Part shown: positions 21,476-32,758 of the stretch, in pieces
Layout of the letters: each line of letters begins with the position of its first letter
Numbering within the stretch: position 1 is the stretch's first letter
Assembly: GCF_947507565.1 (NCBI RefSeq)
Contig: NC_089186.1
Location: forward strand, 1,798,001-1,862,000
Direction of reading: 5' to 3'
From: Oscarella lobularis
Lineage: Eukaryota > Porifera > Homoscleromorpha > Homosclerophorida > Oscarellidae
DNA: 64,000 bases
Translations under genes and position numbers: made by a program
The notes under the pieces: generated by a model
The model's input: only the letters and a program-made list of their open reading frames with translations
What the model was told of the DNA's origin: nothing
Database searches by the model: none

Positions 21476-21946
21476 ATGATCGTCGTCGTTGCTCTGCTTC
21501 TTCTCGTCGCCGTCGCGGCGGGCGCTCCCGCCCGTGCAATATCTGCACCAGCATCTGCACACCCGCTCGTTGCAGCTGCTTCGTGCGACGAGCCAACAAC
21601 GCGTCGCTACACGATCGGAGCCAACGAACAATGCCGCGTTCACCGAAACGTCGACGTCTGTTCCGGACAGTGTTTCTCCGAAAGCGTTCCCCGTCTTCGC
21701 GCTCACAGCTCGGGCCCGTTCGCCGAAGTGAATCTGGCGGAGAATTGCAAGTGCTGCAGCATGGTCGCGAGTCGATTCGAGCTCTTGCACCTCGATTGCA
21801 ATCGCACGCCGCCGCGAATCGTCTCCAATCGCGATCTCTTTCGAATGCAACTCGACGGGAGCAATCCCGATTGGAAAGGCGTGCATCACTTTCGAATCGA
21901 ACACGCGACCAAGTGCGCTTGCAGGAAAACGGCGGGATGCGCGTAG
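21476..21946 (+). CDS. Small secreted cystine-knot (CTCK-like) protein
   Basis: Single exon of 156 residues. The ATG at 21476 is preferred because it starts a signal peptide at once (MIVVVALLLLVAVAAGAP). The mature part has the spacing of a C-terminal cystine knot: CRVHRNVDVCSGQCFSE (CxGxC core), then NCKCC, LDC, and a closing KCACRKTAGC. The CxGxC - CxCC - C - CxC pattern resembles bursicon, DAN-family antagonists and glycoprotein hormone subunits; the CKCC arrangement is nearest to bursicon. Family assignment rests on cysteine spacing alone, so receptor and role are unknown. Confidence 0.75.
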   Translation: MIVVVALLLLVAVAAGAPARAISAPASAHPLVAAASCDEPTTRRYTIGANEQCRVHRNVDVCSGQCFSESVPRLRAHSSGPFAEVNLAENCKCCSMVASRFELLHLDCNRTPPRIVSNRDLFRMQLDGSNPDWKGVHHFRIEHATKCACRKTAGCA

Positions 21947-22149
21947 AAGATACTTGAAACACGTCAGTTCCCTTTGCTGGTGTTAGATTACCATTGACAG
22001 GTGTCAACGAACACTTCAATGCCCACATTGACCTATTAATTAAGTTTTGTTCAATCAATTGATTATACATTGTAGTGTGTACTGTGCTTTTTGCTTGTGT
22101 GTGTGTGTGTAGTAATTGATCAAATACAATCATTGCAAAAAACTTTCAA

Positions 22150-22186
22150 TGACGTCACTTGTGCCGCGTTTCGACTACTGACGTCA
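22150..22186. promoter_or_regulatory. Two CRE-type sites (TGACGTCA) upstream of TAF11
   Basis: Perfect palindromic TGACGTCA octamers at 22150-22157 and 22179-22186, 27 and 56 bp before the TAF11 ATG. This is the classical CREB/ATF-binding sequence. The motif also lies near other gene starts in the window. Confidence 0.6.
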
Positions 22187-22212
22187 CCGTTATACCAATA
22201 CCCGTATAAGCG

Positions 22213-22656
22213 ATGGGGAAGAAACGAAAAGCGGTCGACGGAGCCGAAGCGAAGGCAGCAGCGCCCGCCGAACCGCCGAAAAAGCAACCAAAGAAATCCG
22301 AAAAGTCGTCGAAAGAGAGCGCTGACCGCGAGAAACTTCAGGCGCTCGTAAACGCCTTCTCAACGGAACAAACGGAACGCTACGAGTTCTATCGGCGCTC
22401 CGCTTTTCCCAAAGCGGCCGTCAAGCGTCTAATGCAGACGGTCGCCGGCGTTACCGTGCCGCCGAACGCCGTCATCGCCATGGCCGGCATGGCGAAGGTG
22501 TTCGTCGGCGAAATCGTCGAAGAGGCGCTCGACATTCGCGAGAAGTCGGAAAGTCGGGGTCCGGTCGAACCGCGACATCTGCGCGAGGCAATGAGACGCT
22601 TGAAAAATCGCGGCGCCATGCCCAGTACGCGATTCGAAAAGAAGCCGTTCGGTTGA
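22213..22656 (+). CDS. TAF11: Transcription initiation factor TFIID subunit 11
   Basis: Histone-fold TFIID subunit that pairs with TAF13. Single exon of 147 residues with a lysine/alanine-rich N-terminus, then RYEFYRRSAFPKAAVKRLMQ, NAVIAMAGMAKVFVGEIVEE and HLREAMRRLKNRG, the characteristic TAF11 histone-fold helices. Shorter N-terminus than human TAF11. No intron, unlike most genes here. Confidence 0.96.
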   Translation: MGKKRKAVDGAEAKAAAPAEPPKKQPKKSEKSSKESADREKLQALVNAFSTEQTERYEFYRRSAFPKAAVKRLMQTVAGVTVPPNAVIAMAGMAKVFVGEIVEEALDIREKSESRGPVEPRHLREAMRRLKNRGAMPSTRFEKKPFG

Positions 22657-23046
22657 CTACAGGTACACTGGACTTTTTTTGATTGATCTGTTGGCATGGT
22701 CACATTGCCCTACTGTACATTTATAATTTTCTCTCTCTCTATTATAAATGCTTCGTAGTGTACTGTGCTCTAATGAGGTTAACTAAGTGGAGGGTGAATA
22801 TTTACAGTAATTGACTTTTAGCTTGTACATCATCTATGATTGTATCCGGGGCATTGGCGTTGTTACGGCGATTCCTTCCTCCATGAAAACGGCACCCAGA
22901 TAGGCGTCCCATCGGCGTCTTCCACCGTAGAAGTCTCTTCGAATGACAATGCGAAGCGCCACGCCGTAATCGAACGCGAATTCGACGCGCTTTCGCACTT
23001 CTAAGCGTATCGCCTTTCGTCTCGCAGTCGATCGGCCGACGAAATC
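22657..23046. other. Intergenic region between TAF11 and the FAM149-like gene
   Basis: No gene seen; likely the TAF11 3' UTR and the promoter and 5' UTR of the next gene. Confidence 0.5.
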
Positions 23047-26000
23047 ATGGCCGACTATCTCTTCGCCTGCTCGGCCGGTTCGTCGAGCATCGAAAGCGCC
23101 GATGCGGGCGTCGGCGGCGGCGTCGGCGGCGCGAGAACGGGCGTCGGCGGTCTCGGAAGCAGTTGGTCGTCATCGGGCGCCAACTCCATCTCCTTCTCGT
23201 TCGCGAGACGACGAAGGACGTCGCGAACGCGATCGGGATCGCTGGGATGGACGTCGGCAACCGAAAGCGAATATTCGTGGGGAGACGACGTAAGGAAATA
23301 GAGTTCTCTTAGAGACATGTCCATGCAGTACACCTTTGCTTAGGATAGATATACGTAGATCAGTGGGCACCTGGTGTTGAGTATCTACCTTTGTTTATTT
23401 GTAGTTCAAAGATGCATAGATCCTCTGTTTAGTTGACCGTTATCCTTATTTTTTTTGTATCAACATTTGTCCATGGATGACGTAAGATATGAGAGTCCTC
23501 TACATGGGCAAGAGCGTGTCCCCTTTGACTCCCCTATAGTATAGTGCCTGCACATTTGCTTCAGATAGATAAGATAAAATCCTTTGGGGACATGAGGAGA
23601 GTACCCAAACCATTATTAAGACTACGATTCCATACTCGTTTGTTTATTCATAGTTCAAGATAGATATGTTTAGTGGACACCTGTGTTTAGTTTTAGAGGA
23701 CGCGCCAGTGTATATTGTCTAGTAAAGTATTTCTATGTGCGTTCACTAAAAGAAATGAAATCTTTTTTCCTAAAGGAATTCGATCGCCAGGCTTCGGTAT
23801 CAGTAAAGGAAATGTTCGATGAAATCGATTCCGCCTTGTACGAAGGCAACACCCACGGTTAGGACAGTAGTACTGTAGAAAATCTGACTTGCATTACTTT
23901 CACCCGTATCAGCTATTAGCCATCAGATGCCAACGGAAGGCGAATGCCAAGTGTGGCGAGCAAACTTTCCTCACTTTCGGTAGCTTTATGCCTAATAACT
24001 CGCGACAGACTAGGGGGAGCCGAGGATATATAATTTTAATTTAGAATTGTTGGTGTTCAATTGGTCGACAGTTACGAAGGCGAAGGCGACGACTTTCTTC
24101 ACTTCGTCTCGCATTATCCGCCGCCTCTCCTTCGGGGCGGACAAGGCGACGGGAGTGGAATGCTCGAAGACGTCACCGCCGACGAAGCGGGACTCATGTC
24201 GCCGAGCATGGTCGACGTGTCGAGTCTCGTCGTTCAGGGAAAGCAAATGAAGTTGAAACCGTTTCCAAGGAACAGAGGTACACATGCTGTAGCTAGAATA
24301 CACCCACTAGGCTATACTATCATCGGTCGGCCCTGACCCTCATTCACCATCTCTGAACCATGCTACTAAAACGTTATGTTAGGTAGTACATTTAGAACTA
24401 AAAAAATTTAGGAGCCATAGTCAACTTTATTTGCATATTTAAAACTTGACGCGAACCCTCTCCGTTGCATTTCAGAGTGGGACGGCGAGACGCCGGAAGA
24501 GGTCATCGCGTCCGACGGCATCTTCGAAGAGTACATAGCGTTTGACAGCAGGCAAGTTAAATATATATATATATATATATTAAAAACCCGGAGACCCAGT
24601 AGTAATCTTTGCCTATTAGCGAAATGGATTTATGCGGCGGAAGTAGCAGCCGAAAGAAGGATCTCTTTCGTCGTCGTCGTCAACGTCGACTCGGTCTCCC
24701 GCCTGTCACGCCGAACGCCTGCGTGAAAGACTCGACGATCAGCGAGCTTTTCGACCGCATATGGAGCGACGTAAGAGAAATCATCTTATATCATAAGAGA
24801 GGACGTCGTAATGCGCGTCGTAGGTTCTAGTGCAATTGAGACCTCTTTTGGACGCGTTCAAGGAGAAGCTTTCGTGTAGGAACGCGTATATAATTCGTTT
24901 CTTTTAATTGGACCCTCGTTTTTTTTCTCAGTTGAAGGAAGTGCGACTCCAACGTCGACGTCGCGCTTGGACGACGTCCTGTCCAGCGCGTTGCGATCCG
25001 ACGCGACGACGACGTCGCTCTCGCGAAATTTCGCGCCCCAATCCGCTTCGCAGGTGACATTTTCACCCATCCACGAATGGGTTTTTTTTCTTCTCATTTT
25101 CTTCGCTTAGGTTCGTCTGAGAACGTCGTACGGAGCGAATATGCCGACGACTGGACTGTCGGCCGTCAGCAGCATCAACGACCTGCAGAAAGTGATGACC
25201 ATTCGATCGTTTCCTCTTCGACAGCGTCAACAGGGCGGTCTTCAGCAGATTACGTAAGAAATAGAGAACGTAGAGACGTTCGAGTCTAAGGTCAGGGGAT
25301 ACTAGAGGCTGAAGAGAGGACAGACAGTAACGCAGAGTAGTCTTCATATGATGGTAGAGTCTAAGAAAAAAGCAGTGCTCTTAGAGACATTACTAGAACC
25401 AGCAGAGATATGTATAGAGCAAGTTCTTCTCGCGATGGATTGCCGCCGGAGAAGCTACTGTATTCTCTTGCTCACACTCTCCCCGGTAGATATTTGGACG
25501 AGACCCGGCGCGCCAGTATTCGGTAAAAATCTTAGCTGTGTTGTTTTGATCGCGTCAAGTGCAGTACATCTAAGTGTAGCGCACGTTTGGTTGCCATTTA
25601 TAGAGCCGGCATGACACTTTTGATTTTTGCTGACCAAGCGTATTGCCGTCGCTGCCTATCCGATCGCTTTTCGCGTTCAAATAGCGACTGAATGTCTTTA
25701 GAATAGACTCACAATGTACTTCGCAGCCGATTTCTCGCTTCTACTTCGCGTATAAAGCATTTCGTAGCGATCGCGCGTACTGCGTCACGGTTGCGTCAAT
25801 GTGGCGTGACAGGGCGTGTCTTACGTACGTAGCAGGCGTTAGTCGTCGTCTTTTCTCGTTTTTCAATTGATTTGGAACAAAATCGATTTCAGCATCACGG
25901 TCAAAATTGCATTTGCAGCCGATTGGCATAGTTCTCGATTCAAACGGCACACGTTTTGGAGATGAATAGCTGCAGTCGTGGTAGCCCTGTAGGGGTTCCT

Positions 26001-27790
26001 ATATAAATACCCAGCATTTACATGTACTTATCAGTAGCAGGAGCAAGAGATTGTGGCTAGGATAGAAGGGAGCAGGCAACTCTCCCCAAGGTGTGACCAT
26101 CAAGCCCGGTGGCTGGTCAATTTCCTCACTTGACAAGGGCTACGGCCTTCCTACGTCCACTCTCTCCGCTGCGCCTGTGAGGCACCTCTGATAGGGATAA
26201 ACCTCCATAGCACCGTCTTCCGTGTGGTTTGTATCATGTGTCGTAATGTTTTTTTGAAGTATTCTACGCGAAGGAGGCGCGTTTTTTGAACGTTTAACGG
26301 TCTCGTAGGCGCGGAAGGGGGCCTCAGTTCAAATTTCATTCGCACTGTACTAATTTGATCGTAATAACATAGCTTATTTTTAGATGATCAGACTAGATTA
26401 GAAAGAACTACTTTTATAGTGTAGATTAGGAGGTACCGTACTGTTCGTATTAATATTAAGTGCTTTCCCATTGTGACTCCCTGGGGAACGTAGTGTAAAT
26501 GACGCATATTTTTTTTATCGTTTAGTGGCGTTGATAGCCGACCGGGAAGCAGAGAGGGGACGCCTCTTGTATCGGTATTGAGTGCGAGTAATATTTTTTG
26601 AAAAAATGTGGGCGAGTTGTGTGCTGTTTTAAGATGCGACCTGACTCCAACATGCGATCCGGTCGACTGGGAGGAATCTTCGTCTCTCGCATATCCGACC
26701 AGATGATCAATTCGAGCGGCGTGAAGCCAATTACGCCGAAGATTTTGTATCGAAGGTAGATTCACACATTCTCTATTTATTTATTTATTTATTGACGGTA
26801 CCCCCAGAGGGGGCGCTGGTCCTTCGCTCAAGCCGCTGGAGAGAACGAGAACTCCCGTGATGGTAGGAACGTTAATTAACATTGCAATACGTGGTACTCT
26901 TAGCGATTTGCCTTATGCCTTAGGACGACATGGAAATAGTCCGTGGTCATAAACTGTAAGAGGATATTTCTATATAGAAACTCGCGCGTAATTTTTTGGA
27001 CTTAGATACACGGGAAACGAGCGAATAGGAACACCGTCGACACCCTCTTGGTGAATAACCCAATTCTATTTATTTTGATAATCAAATTCCTGATTGATTA
27101 ATTAAGGGGTCGCAACGGAACGCTTCCGCCTATCGAGCACGTGTATAATAGAACAGAATCGGAGTATCCGTCGCCTTCGCAGAGACGACACATTAGTAGC
27201 CCTGTACGTTATTTGAAGGAGAGATAGGCCGGGTTTTTTTATATATACCTTGGTATCTAGAAGGCGAGAGTTCATTTTGCAAGCCGAGTAGACATGGGAG
27301 ATGCCGGGTAAGAGAAAATAAAAATGTCAATAATTAAAAAGGATTATTTCCTTCGAAGAATTTCACTGAATGCCAGAGGGATCGGCCCGGAGGCTCGTCC
27401 GAGCACAATGCACGCATCTCGCGTACAATAATACTAGTAAATTTATGTGAGAGTCATTTAGTTGCGTTTCTAGGCCGATACGCCAGTAAAAATGGTTCTC
27501 CGACGCTCCTCGACTCCGTACGCGAATAGTCTTCAATCAAGACTGCGACTTGGAGGCACGATAATTTTTTCTTACTTGTTCCGTTTATTTATTTATTTAT
27601 TTATTATTTAGGTTCTAGTGTTGGTAATGTAGGATTGACTCGTCTGGCGTCGTATCGGCCGGCTCGCGACGTGCTGAGCGAAGAGGAGGACGAATTGGAC
27701 GATTCGTTTGTTTTGTGGAATACGCACGTTCCCTACGCGGCGAATCCCACGAATCCGCTCAATCGCCGATCCAAAGGAACGCTGAGATAA
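23047..27790 (+). CDS. FAM149B1: FAM149B1-like protein (DUF3719 family)
   Basis: Vertebrate FAM149B1 is linked to primary-cilium function. Early exons are 23047-23289, 23776-23857, 23913-23979, 24045-24277, about 24478-24554 and from 24619. Family signatures are EFDRQASVSVKEMFDEIDSALYE, CQVWRANFPHFR, EEVIASDGIFEEYIAFDSR and RRLGLPPVTPNACVKDS. The exon ending at 24554 is followed by gcaagt, a GC-AG intron. Later exons encode low-complexity Ser/Thr/Arg-rich sequence (LRTSYGANMPTTGLSAVSS near 25120; GLPPEKLLYSLAHTLPG near 25440; more near 26640-26755). The last, about 27612-27790, ends EEDELDDSFVLWNTHVPYA and NPLNRRSKGTLR. Exon borders in the 3' half are uncertain. Confidence 0.8.
25535..26636. 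other. Long intron of the FAM149-like gene, no gene recognised
   Basis: About 1.1 kb, far longer than typical introns here. It contains a TATA-like stretch (cctatataaatacc near 25998) followed by GC-rich sequence, which could mark a mobile-element remnant, but no terminal repeats or coding signal are visible. Confidence 0.4.
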
Positions 27791-27944
27791 TTTCTATAAA
27801 GTTTGAAATTAAATTTCAGTACGATTCAGGCTTTAACCACTCAAAAAATTATTTGACTTCATCAAAAAAAGTTATGGACATTAATTAATTAACGCGTACG
27901 CAGCACGTGGTCGACGCGACGTAGCGCGCTTTCCTTCGCCCAAG

Positions 27945-29446
27945 ATGGCAAGTCGACTCCCGTTCTCCTCTTTCTACCGCTCTAACGTCTCTCTAGAAGC
28001 CGCTCATGCTGCACGGACACGAGCGATCGATCACCCAGATCAAGTACAATCTCGAAGGCGATCTTCTCTTCAGCGTGGCGAAAGACACGAATCCGACGGC
28101 GTGGTACTCCATCAACGGCGAGCGTCTCGGCACCTACGACGGCCACACGGGCGCCATATGGTGCATCGACGTCAATTGTAAAGAGAAAAAAATTCGAAAC
28201 GATAAGAATAGAATAATTGGGGCCTATGATGTATCTAATACCTACATTGGTTGAGTGGGAGACTCGCTGTGATAAAGACGAATATACTGAGGCTTTGATC
28301 TCATTCAATTAATTAATTAATTAATTAATTAATCTATTAATTTTTTTAATTTTATTTCTGTTGCCAAGGGGATACGAGTGTCGTTCTGACGGGCGCCGCC
28401 GATAACACGGCTCGTCTGTGGGATTGCGCAACGGGTCGGCAAACCGACGTCATCGAGCGAAAAACGGCGATACGCGCGTGCGGCTTTGAGAACGCCGGCC
28501 AGTGCATCATGATGACGACCGACAAGCAAATGGGACACGAATGCGAGATACTCGTATTCGATAGGAGAGGTCGCGTGGAAGATCAAATTTAGGAATATAT
28601 CATAATTGATTTTCTTTAGACATAGGCAGTCCCGTGCTGACCGTTCCCGTCACCGCGGCGAAGGACGCCAAAGTGACGGCGGCGGTGTGGAGCGCTCTAG
28701 ACGAGTATATCATAACGGGACACGAGAACGGAGAGATAAGGCAATACGATGCTAAGGTAGTGCGATTAGATACCGCATACATTTTCTTGCTGAGGCGGCA
28801 TCTTTTCTATTAGAACGGCGAAATCGTTCGCAAGATTCACGATCACACGAAATCGGTCAGCGACTTGCAATTGTCCAAGGACAAATCGATGCTCATATCG
28901 GCGTCGAAAGACACGACAGCTAAGGTACGCGTCTCTATTCTCTCCCCCTTGGGGGCCCTGAAGCATGACGACGCTTCTTACTACAGCTCTTCGACGCCGA
29001 AACTCTCAAGTACATGAAAACGTATAAGACCGATCGGCCTGTCAATAGCGCCGCTATATCTCCCATACAAGATCACGTACGTTTATGGGACTGGCCCACT
29101 GTTTTAGTTATGTACTGGGTTGTTTTTTTTTTCTAGGTTGTTCTTGGGGGTGGGCAAGAGGCGATGAACGTCACGACGACTGCGACGAAAGTCGGGAAGT
29201 TCGACGCGAGATTTTTTCATTTGGTTTTTCAGGAGGAAATCGGTCGCGTCAAGGGTCATTTTGGACCGATCAATAGCCTCGCTTTTCACCCGGACGGAAA
29301 AAGGTTTTTTTTGGCCTTCGAGACGAGTTATTTAGAAATTGATTCGGGGTTGTTGCTTTTTCAGTTATAGCAGCGGTGGCGAAGACGGCTACGTGCGCGT
29401 GCACACGTTCGATTCATCGTATTATGAATTTGAGTTTGACTATTAG
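27945..29446 (+). CDS. EIF3I: Eukaryotic translation initiation factor 3 subunit I
   Basis: WD40 beta-propeller subunit of eIF3. The best start is the ATG at 27945, alone in a 3-nt coding exon followed by gcaagt (GC-AG intron), joined to 27997-28177 to read [19 protein letters not shown], as in human [20 protein letters not shown] start at 28006 is the alternative. Later exons (28369-28569, and from 28619, 28813, 28986, 29136, 29368) give [96 protein letters not shown] and [22 protein letters not shown]. It ends at TAG 29446. Confidence 0.95.
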
Positions 29447-29680
29447 TTTTTTGGGGAGTGTCAGAATTAGCTAATGCCTTCTTTTCATATGTATATGTAT
29501 GTGTGTTGAACGAACAAGGCACCTTTAAGAACAGGTTAGACAACAGTGACGTCAGAAATATAGGGAAGGATCGTCCGCGGTCCCGTATAAGGCCTTGGCT
29601 CCCGCCGCCGCCCGGCGAAATGACTGCAAAAGATCGTAACTTGCGTCCAGCTGCCAACAAACGCGGCGAACGTCGCCGAA

Positions 29681-32546
29681 ATGTCATCCACTCAAGAGAC
29701 AAACGGTTCGGCGTCGAATACGCGCCGAGAAGACGTCGTTTTCGAGCGTCTCTTTCTCTCACAGAAATCAAAACGAACTTTTCTCTTCTTCTCGACTGCC
29801 TGAAGTTCCAAACGGACTCCGACGACGCTCAAAGGCAAGCGCTCACGGCCATCGCGACGATGTGCTCGCAATCGGGTGAGAGAATCCGCGTCGTTTTTAT
29901 ACGATCGATCCGAATCCAAGATGGCGGTTCGACGATCCGTACGTTAGACGCGGCGAAGACGATATTTCGAACGTGCGGCGGCCTGAAACTCGTCTACGGA
30001 TTGATGATGCGAAAGAGAACCGGCTATCGGCGCGAAGTCATCTTCGCTCTCGCCTGCGCAGCGGAAAATTGCAGTAAAGACATAGATTATTAAAAAAATC
30101 TAAATTTTAAATCTAAATTTTAAATTAATTTTTTCTGATTTAATTTTCAAACTAGCGTCGTACTGTATTGATTTTTGAAGTGATTTTTTTCGTTGAATTT
30201 CTAGAAGCGAATCAGTCGAGTTTGTGTCGTCCCGAATTATTCGAATACGTCGGAAATTTGATTGGCAATCAAGACGTGGAAGAGGAATGTCAAACGGTGG
30301 CCTTGTTCCTCATCGGAACGCTGGCGACGAACAACGGTAAAGAAAAGGAGGGGAGCACGGATATCCAATTTTTATTTTTATTATGTACATAGCCAATGGT
30401 CAAACAATGGTTAGAGAAATGAAGATACTTTCGTTCGCTATTGAACTTGTCAAGTAAGCAGGGGACAGTTGATTAGAATTGATCTATGCTCTTTTGCTAA
30501 TGTTTCGTTTCTCGTTTCAGGTCCATTGCTCCGATCATTGCAGAAGGCAGTCAGAGGCCCAACGTCGAATGCTCCGTTCAAATGTGGGAAACGCTGATGA
30601 CAGTTCTACGAGCGAGCGTCAGCAATCCAGTGAACGGTACGACCAAAAACCAAAATCCCGTCGTCTCTACGTCTCATACGTTGCGTAGCTGAGAATCAAA
30701 ATCACGCCGCTCACGTATTCCCCGCCATTCTTCTCGTCATCAAGAAGACGAATCAGAGTTTGGTCATTCGTACGACGACTGCCGTCATATCGGCGTGCAC
30801 CATGGAGAATTGTATGTGTAAGAATATAAGGAGTCGCTTGTCTTATGCGCGTGATTTCTCTATAGCCGTCAACAAGGATAGGCTTCGTCTCGTCGACGGC
30901 ATTCCTGTGATCGTAGCGACCCTTCGAAATCAGTCTCAGAATGATGAGGATAGTTCCGTGCTGGCGTTGCTCACCGCTCTATGCTCTTTAGTTTCGGAAA
31001 ACGGTGCCACACGCGAAGTCTCTTCCCTTTGTTTATATGGGACCTTTTTTTTTTTTGATAGAGGCCAATCAGAAGTGCCTGGCTCGTTGTGGAGCTATGC
31101 CCCTACTCGTCTCTCTGCTGGAACAAGGGAGTCATCGGGACGACTACTGCTTGCCCGTTGTCTTGACGATCGGATCCTGTTTGGATTTAAACGGTGGAGA
31201 CCTTGAAATAGATAGTGTGGTTTTAATAATTAAATTTTCGTCATTTTTAGACGATTGCAAACGGGAGTTTATTGAAGCGAGAGGTCTACAGGAGATAGTC
31301 AAAGTGATGGCCTCATCACAGGTAAAAATCTCAAACGTTTTTTTATTAGTCCCAATGGAACGACTGCCTTCTGTACATAGTGTGAACAGGTGAAGAAAGC
31401 CTGTACCTTCGTTCTCCAGCAGTCATATAAGGACACATCGAGTGAGGAATCGTCACAAGGAGAACGTATATCGATTCATCGATTTATCTAGAGACGATTT
31501 CCCCTCCACCTCCGCTTCCACCGCCTCCCTCGCTATCGACAGACGAAAGCCAGTTCTTCTCCGCCGAATCCCAATCGAGCGAGAGCTTCTATTCCTTCCA
31601 CCCGACTCCGTCCCGTCAACTCCCGCCGCCCCAACTCTGGAAAATTCCCCCACCGCCCGGACTCAGCGCCTTCGCCACGCCAATGCGATCGACTCACCAT
31701 CACTACCCGTGGCCACCTCGCGTCTCGTCCCTCGCACCGCTTCAGTTCTACACGCCCCAACCGGGCTACGCTTCGCTTTCCTTTCTCACGCCGTCTCGCT
31801 CGGCGGGCTATCCGTCTCGGGGCTCCTTTTCCGTCTGTCCCGCCTGTACCGGCGGCGGCGACGGCGTCGTGTTGAATAGTCGCACGTTTGCCGCTGTCGT
31901 GCGCTCGTCGACGCTCTCGTGTCCTCATCACGTTCGAATGCTCGTCGAGCATCAGTCGATGGCTCGACGTCTGAGGAGGGAACGCGAAGGGGGAGCGGCG
32001 GACGAGACTCCTCAGAAGGAAGAGAGCGCGAAGAAGAAGAAGAAGTCTGTGTACGATCTGAGCCCGGAAAGCGAAAATACGACCGAGGTAGAGAAAAAGG
32101 TGAATAGCTCCGAGAGAAAAAATGACCGTTTTTTTTTTCTAGAAATTCAAAAGGCCTTTTCGTAAAGGCGAAAAGTCATACGGTAAGAAGCGAATTCCCT
32201 TCCGAAGCGCGTCCAACGAGCGACGTTCTACGGAGGTACGTAGTGTCGAGAAAGCGAGATTAGCTCCCTCATACGGTACAGCACTTAGTCTACCTTCCAC
32301 ATAAAAAATAACGTTCCTTTATTCACCTTTTTCTCATTGAAGAGGGATTTGGACGATGGTCCGGCGCGTCGTCGACGCCAGCGGGTGCCGTTCAGCGACG
32401 CCGAAGTTTACTACCTTCGTCTCGGCGTCAGCGTCCACGGGCATCGGTGGGAAGAGATACTGAGGAATTTCGACTTTGATTCGCGTCGACTCGGATGCGA
32501 TTTGAAAGACAAGTGGCGCAACATTCAAAGAAAGGAATCAAAGTAG
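29681..32546 (+). CDS. TERB1: Telomere repeats-binding bouquet formation protein 1
   Basis: In mice TERB1 links telomeres to the nuclear envelope in meiotic prophase, with TERB2, MAJIN and the SUN1-KASH5 complex. Start at 29681 (MSSTQETN) with exon 1 ending 29705, joined to 29765-29875 (EIKTNFSLLLDCLKFQ), matching the human N-terminus in content. Armadillo-type helices follow over about ten exons: FRTCGGLKLVYGLMMR, EVIFALACAAENC, VREMKILSFAIELVK, and others to about 31390. A proline-rich then charged linker fills about 31490-32090. The last exon (about 32341-32546) encodes a Myb/SANT-like domain (VPFSDAEVYYLRLGVSVHGHRWEEIL), as at the C-terminus of TERB1. Middle exon borders are approximate. 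Confidence 0.86.
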
Positions 32547-32758
32547 GGGCTTAGAAAGGCAAGTACAGTACGCAGATATACGTCTCGTTGTTGCAGTTGT
32601 GTAAAACTCCCTCAGTATATAATAATACCAATTAATAGGACGTATACCTGGCGATTTCCCGCAGCATCTATTACATATATGACGTACACATACAAAATCG
32701 AGCAAGCGAAAAATAGTAATTCAGATACTAGTACATCAGCCCTCGTCTCTCGGCGTTC

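Noticed and set aside
25980-26350. Possible solo LTR with a TATA box inside a FAM149-like intron
   Set aside because: No paired terminal repeats, target duplication or primer-binding site could be found.
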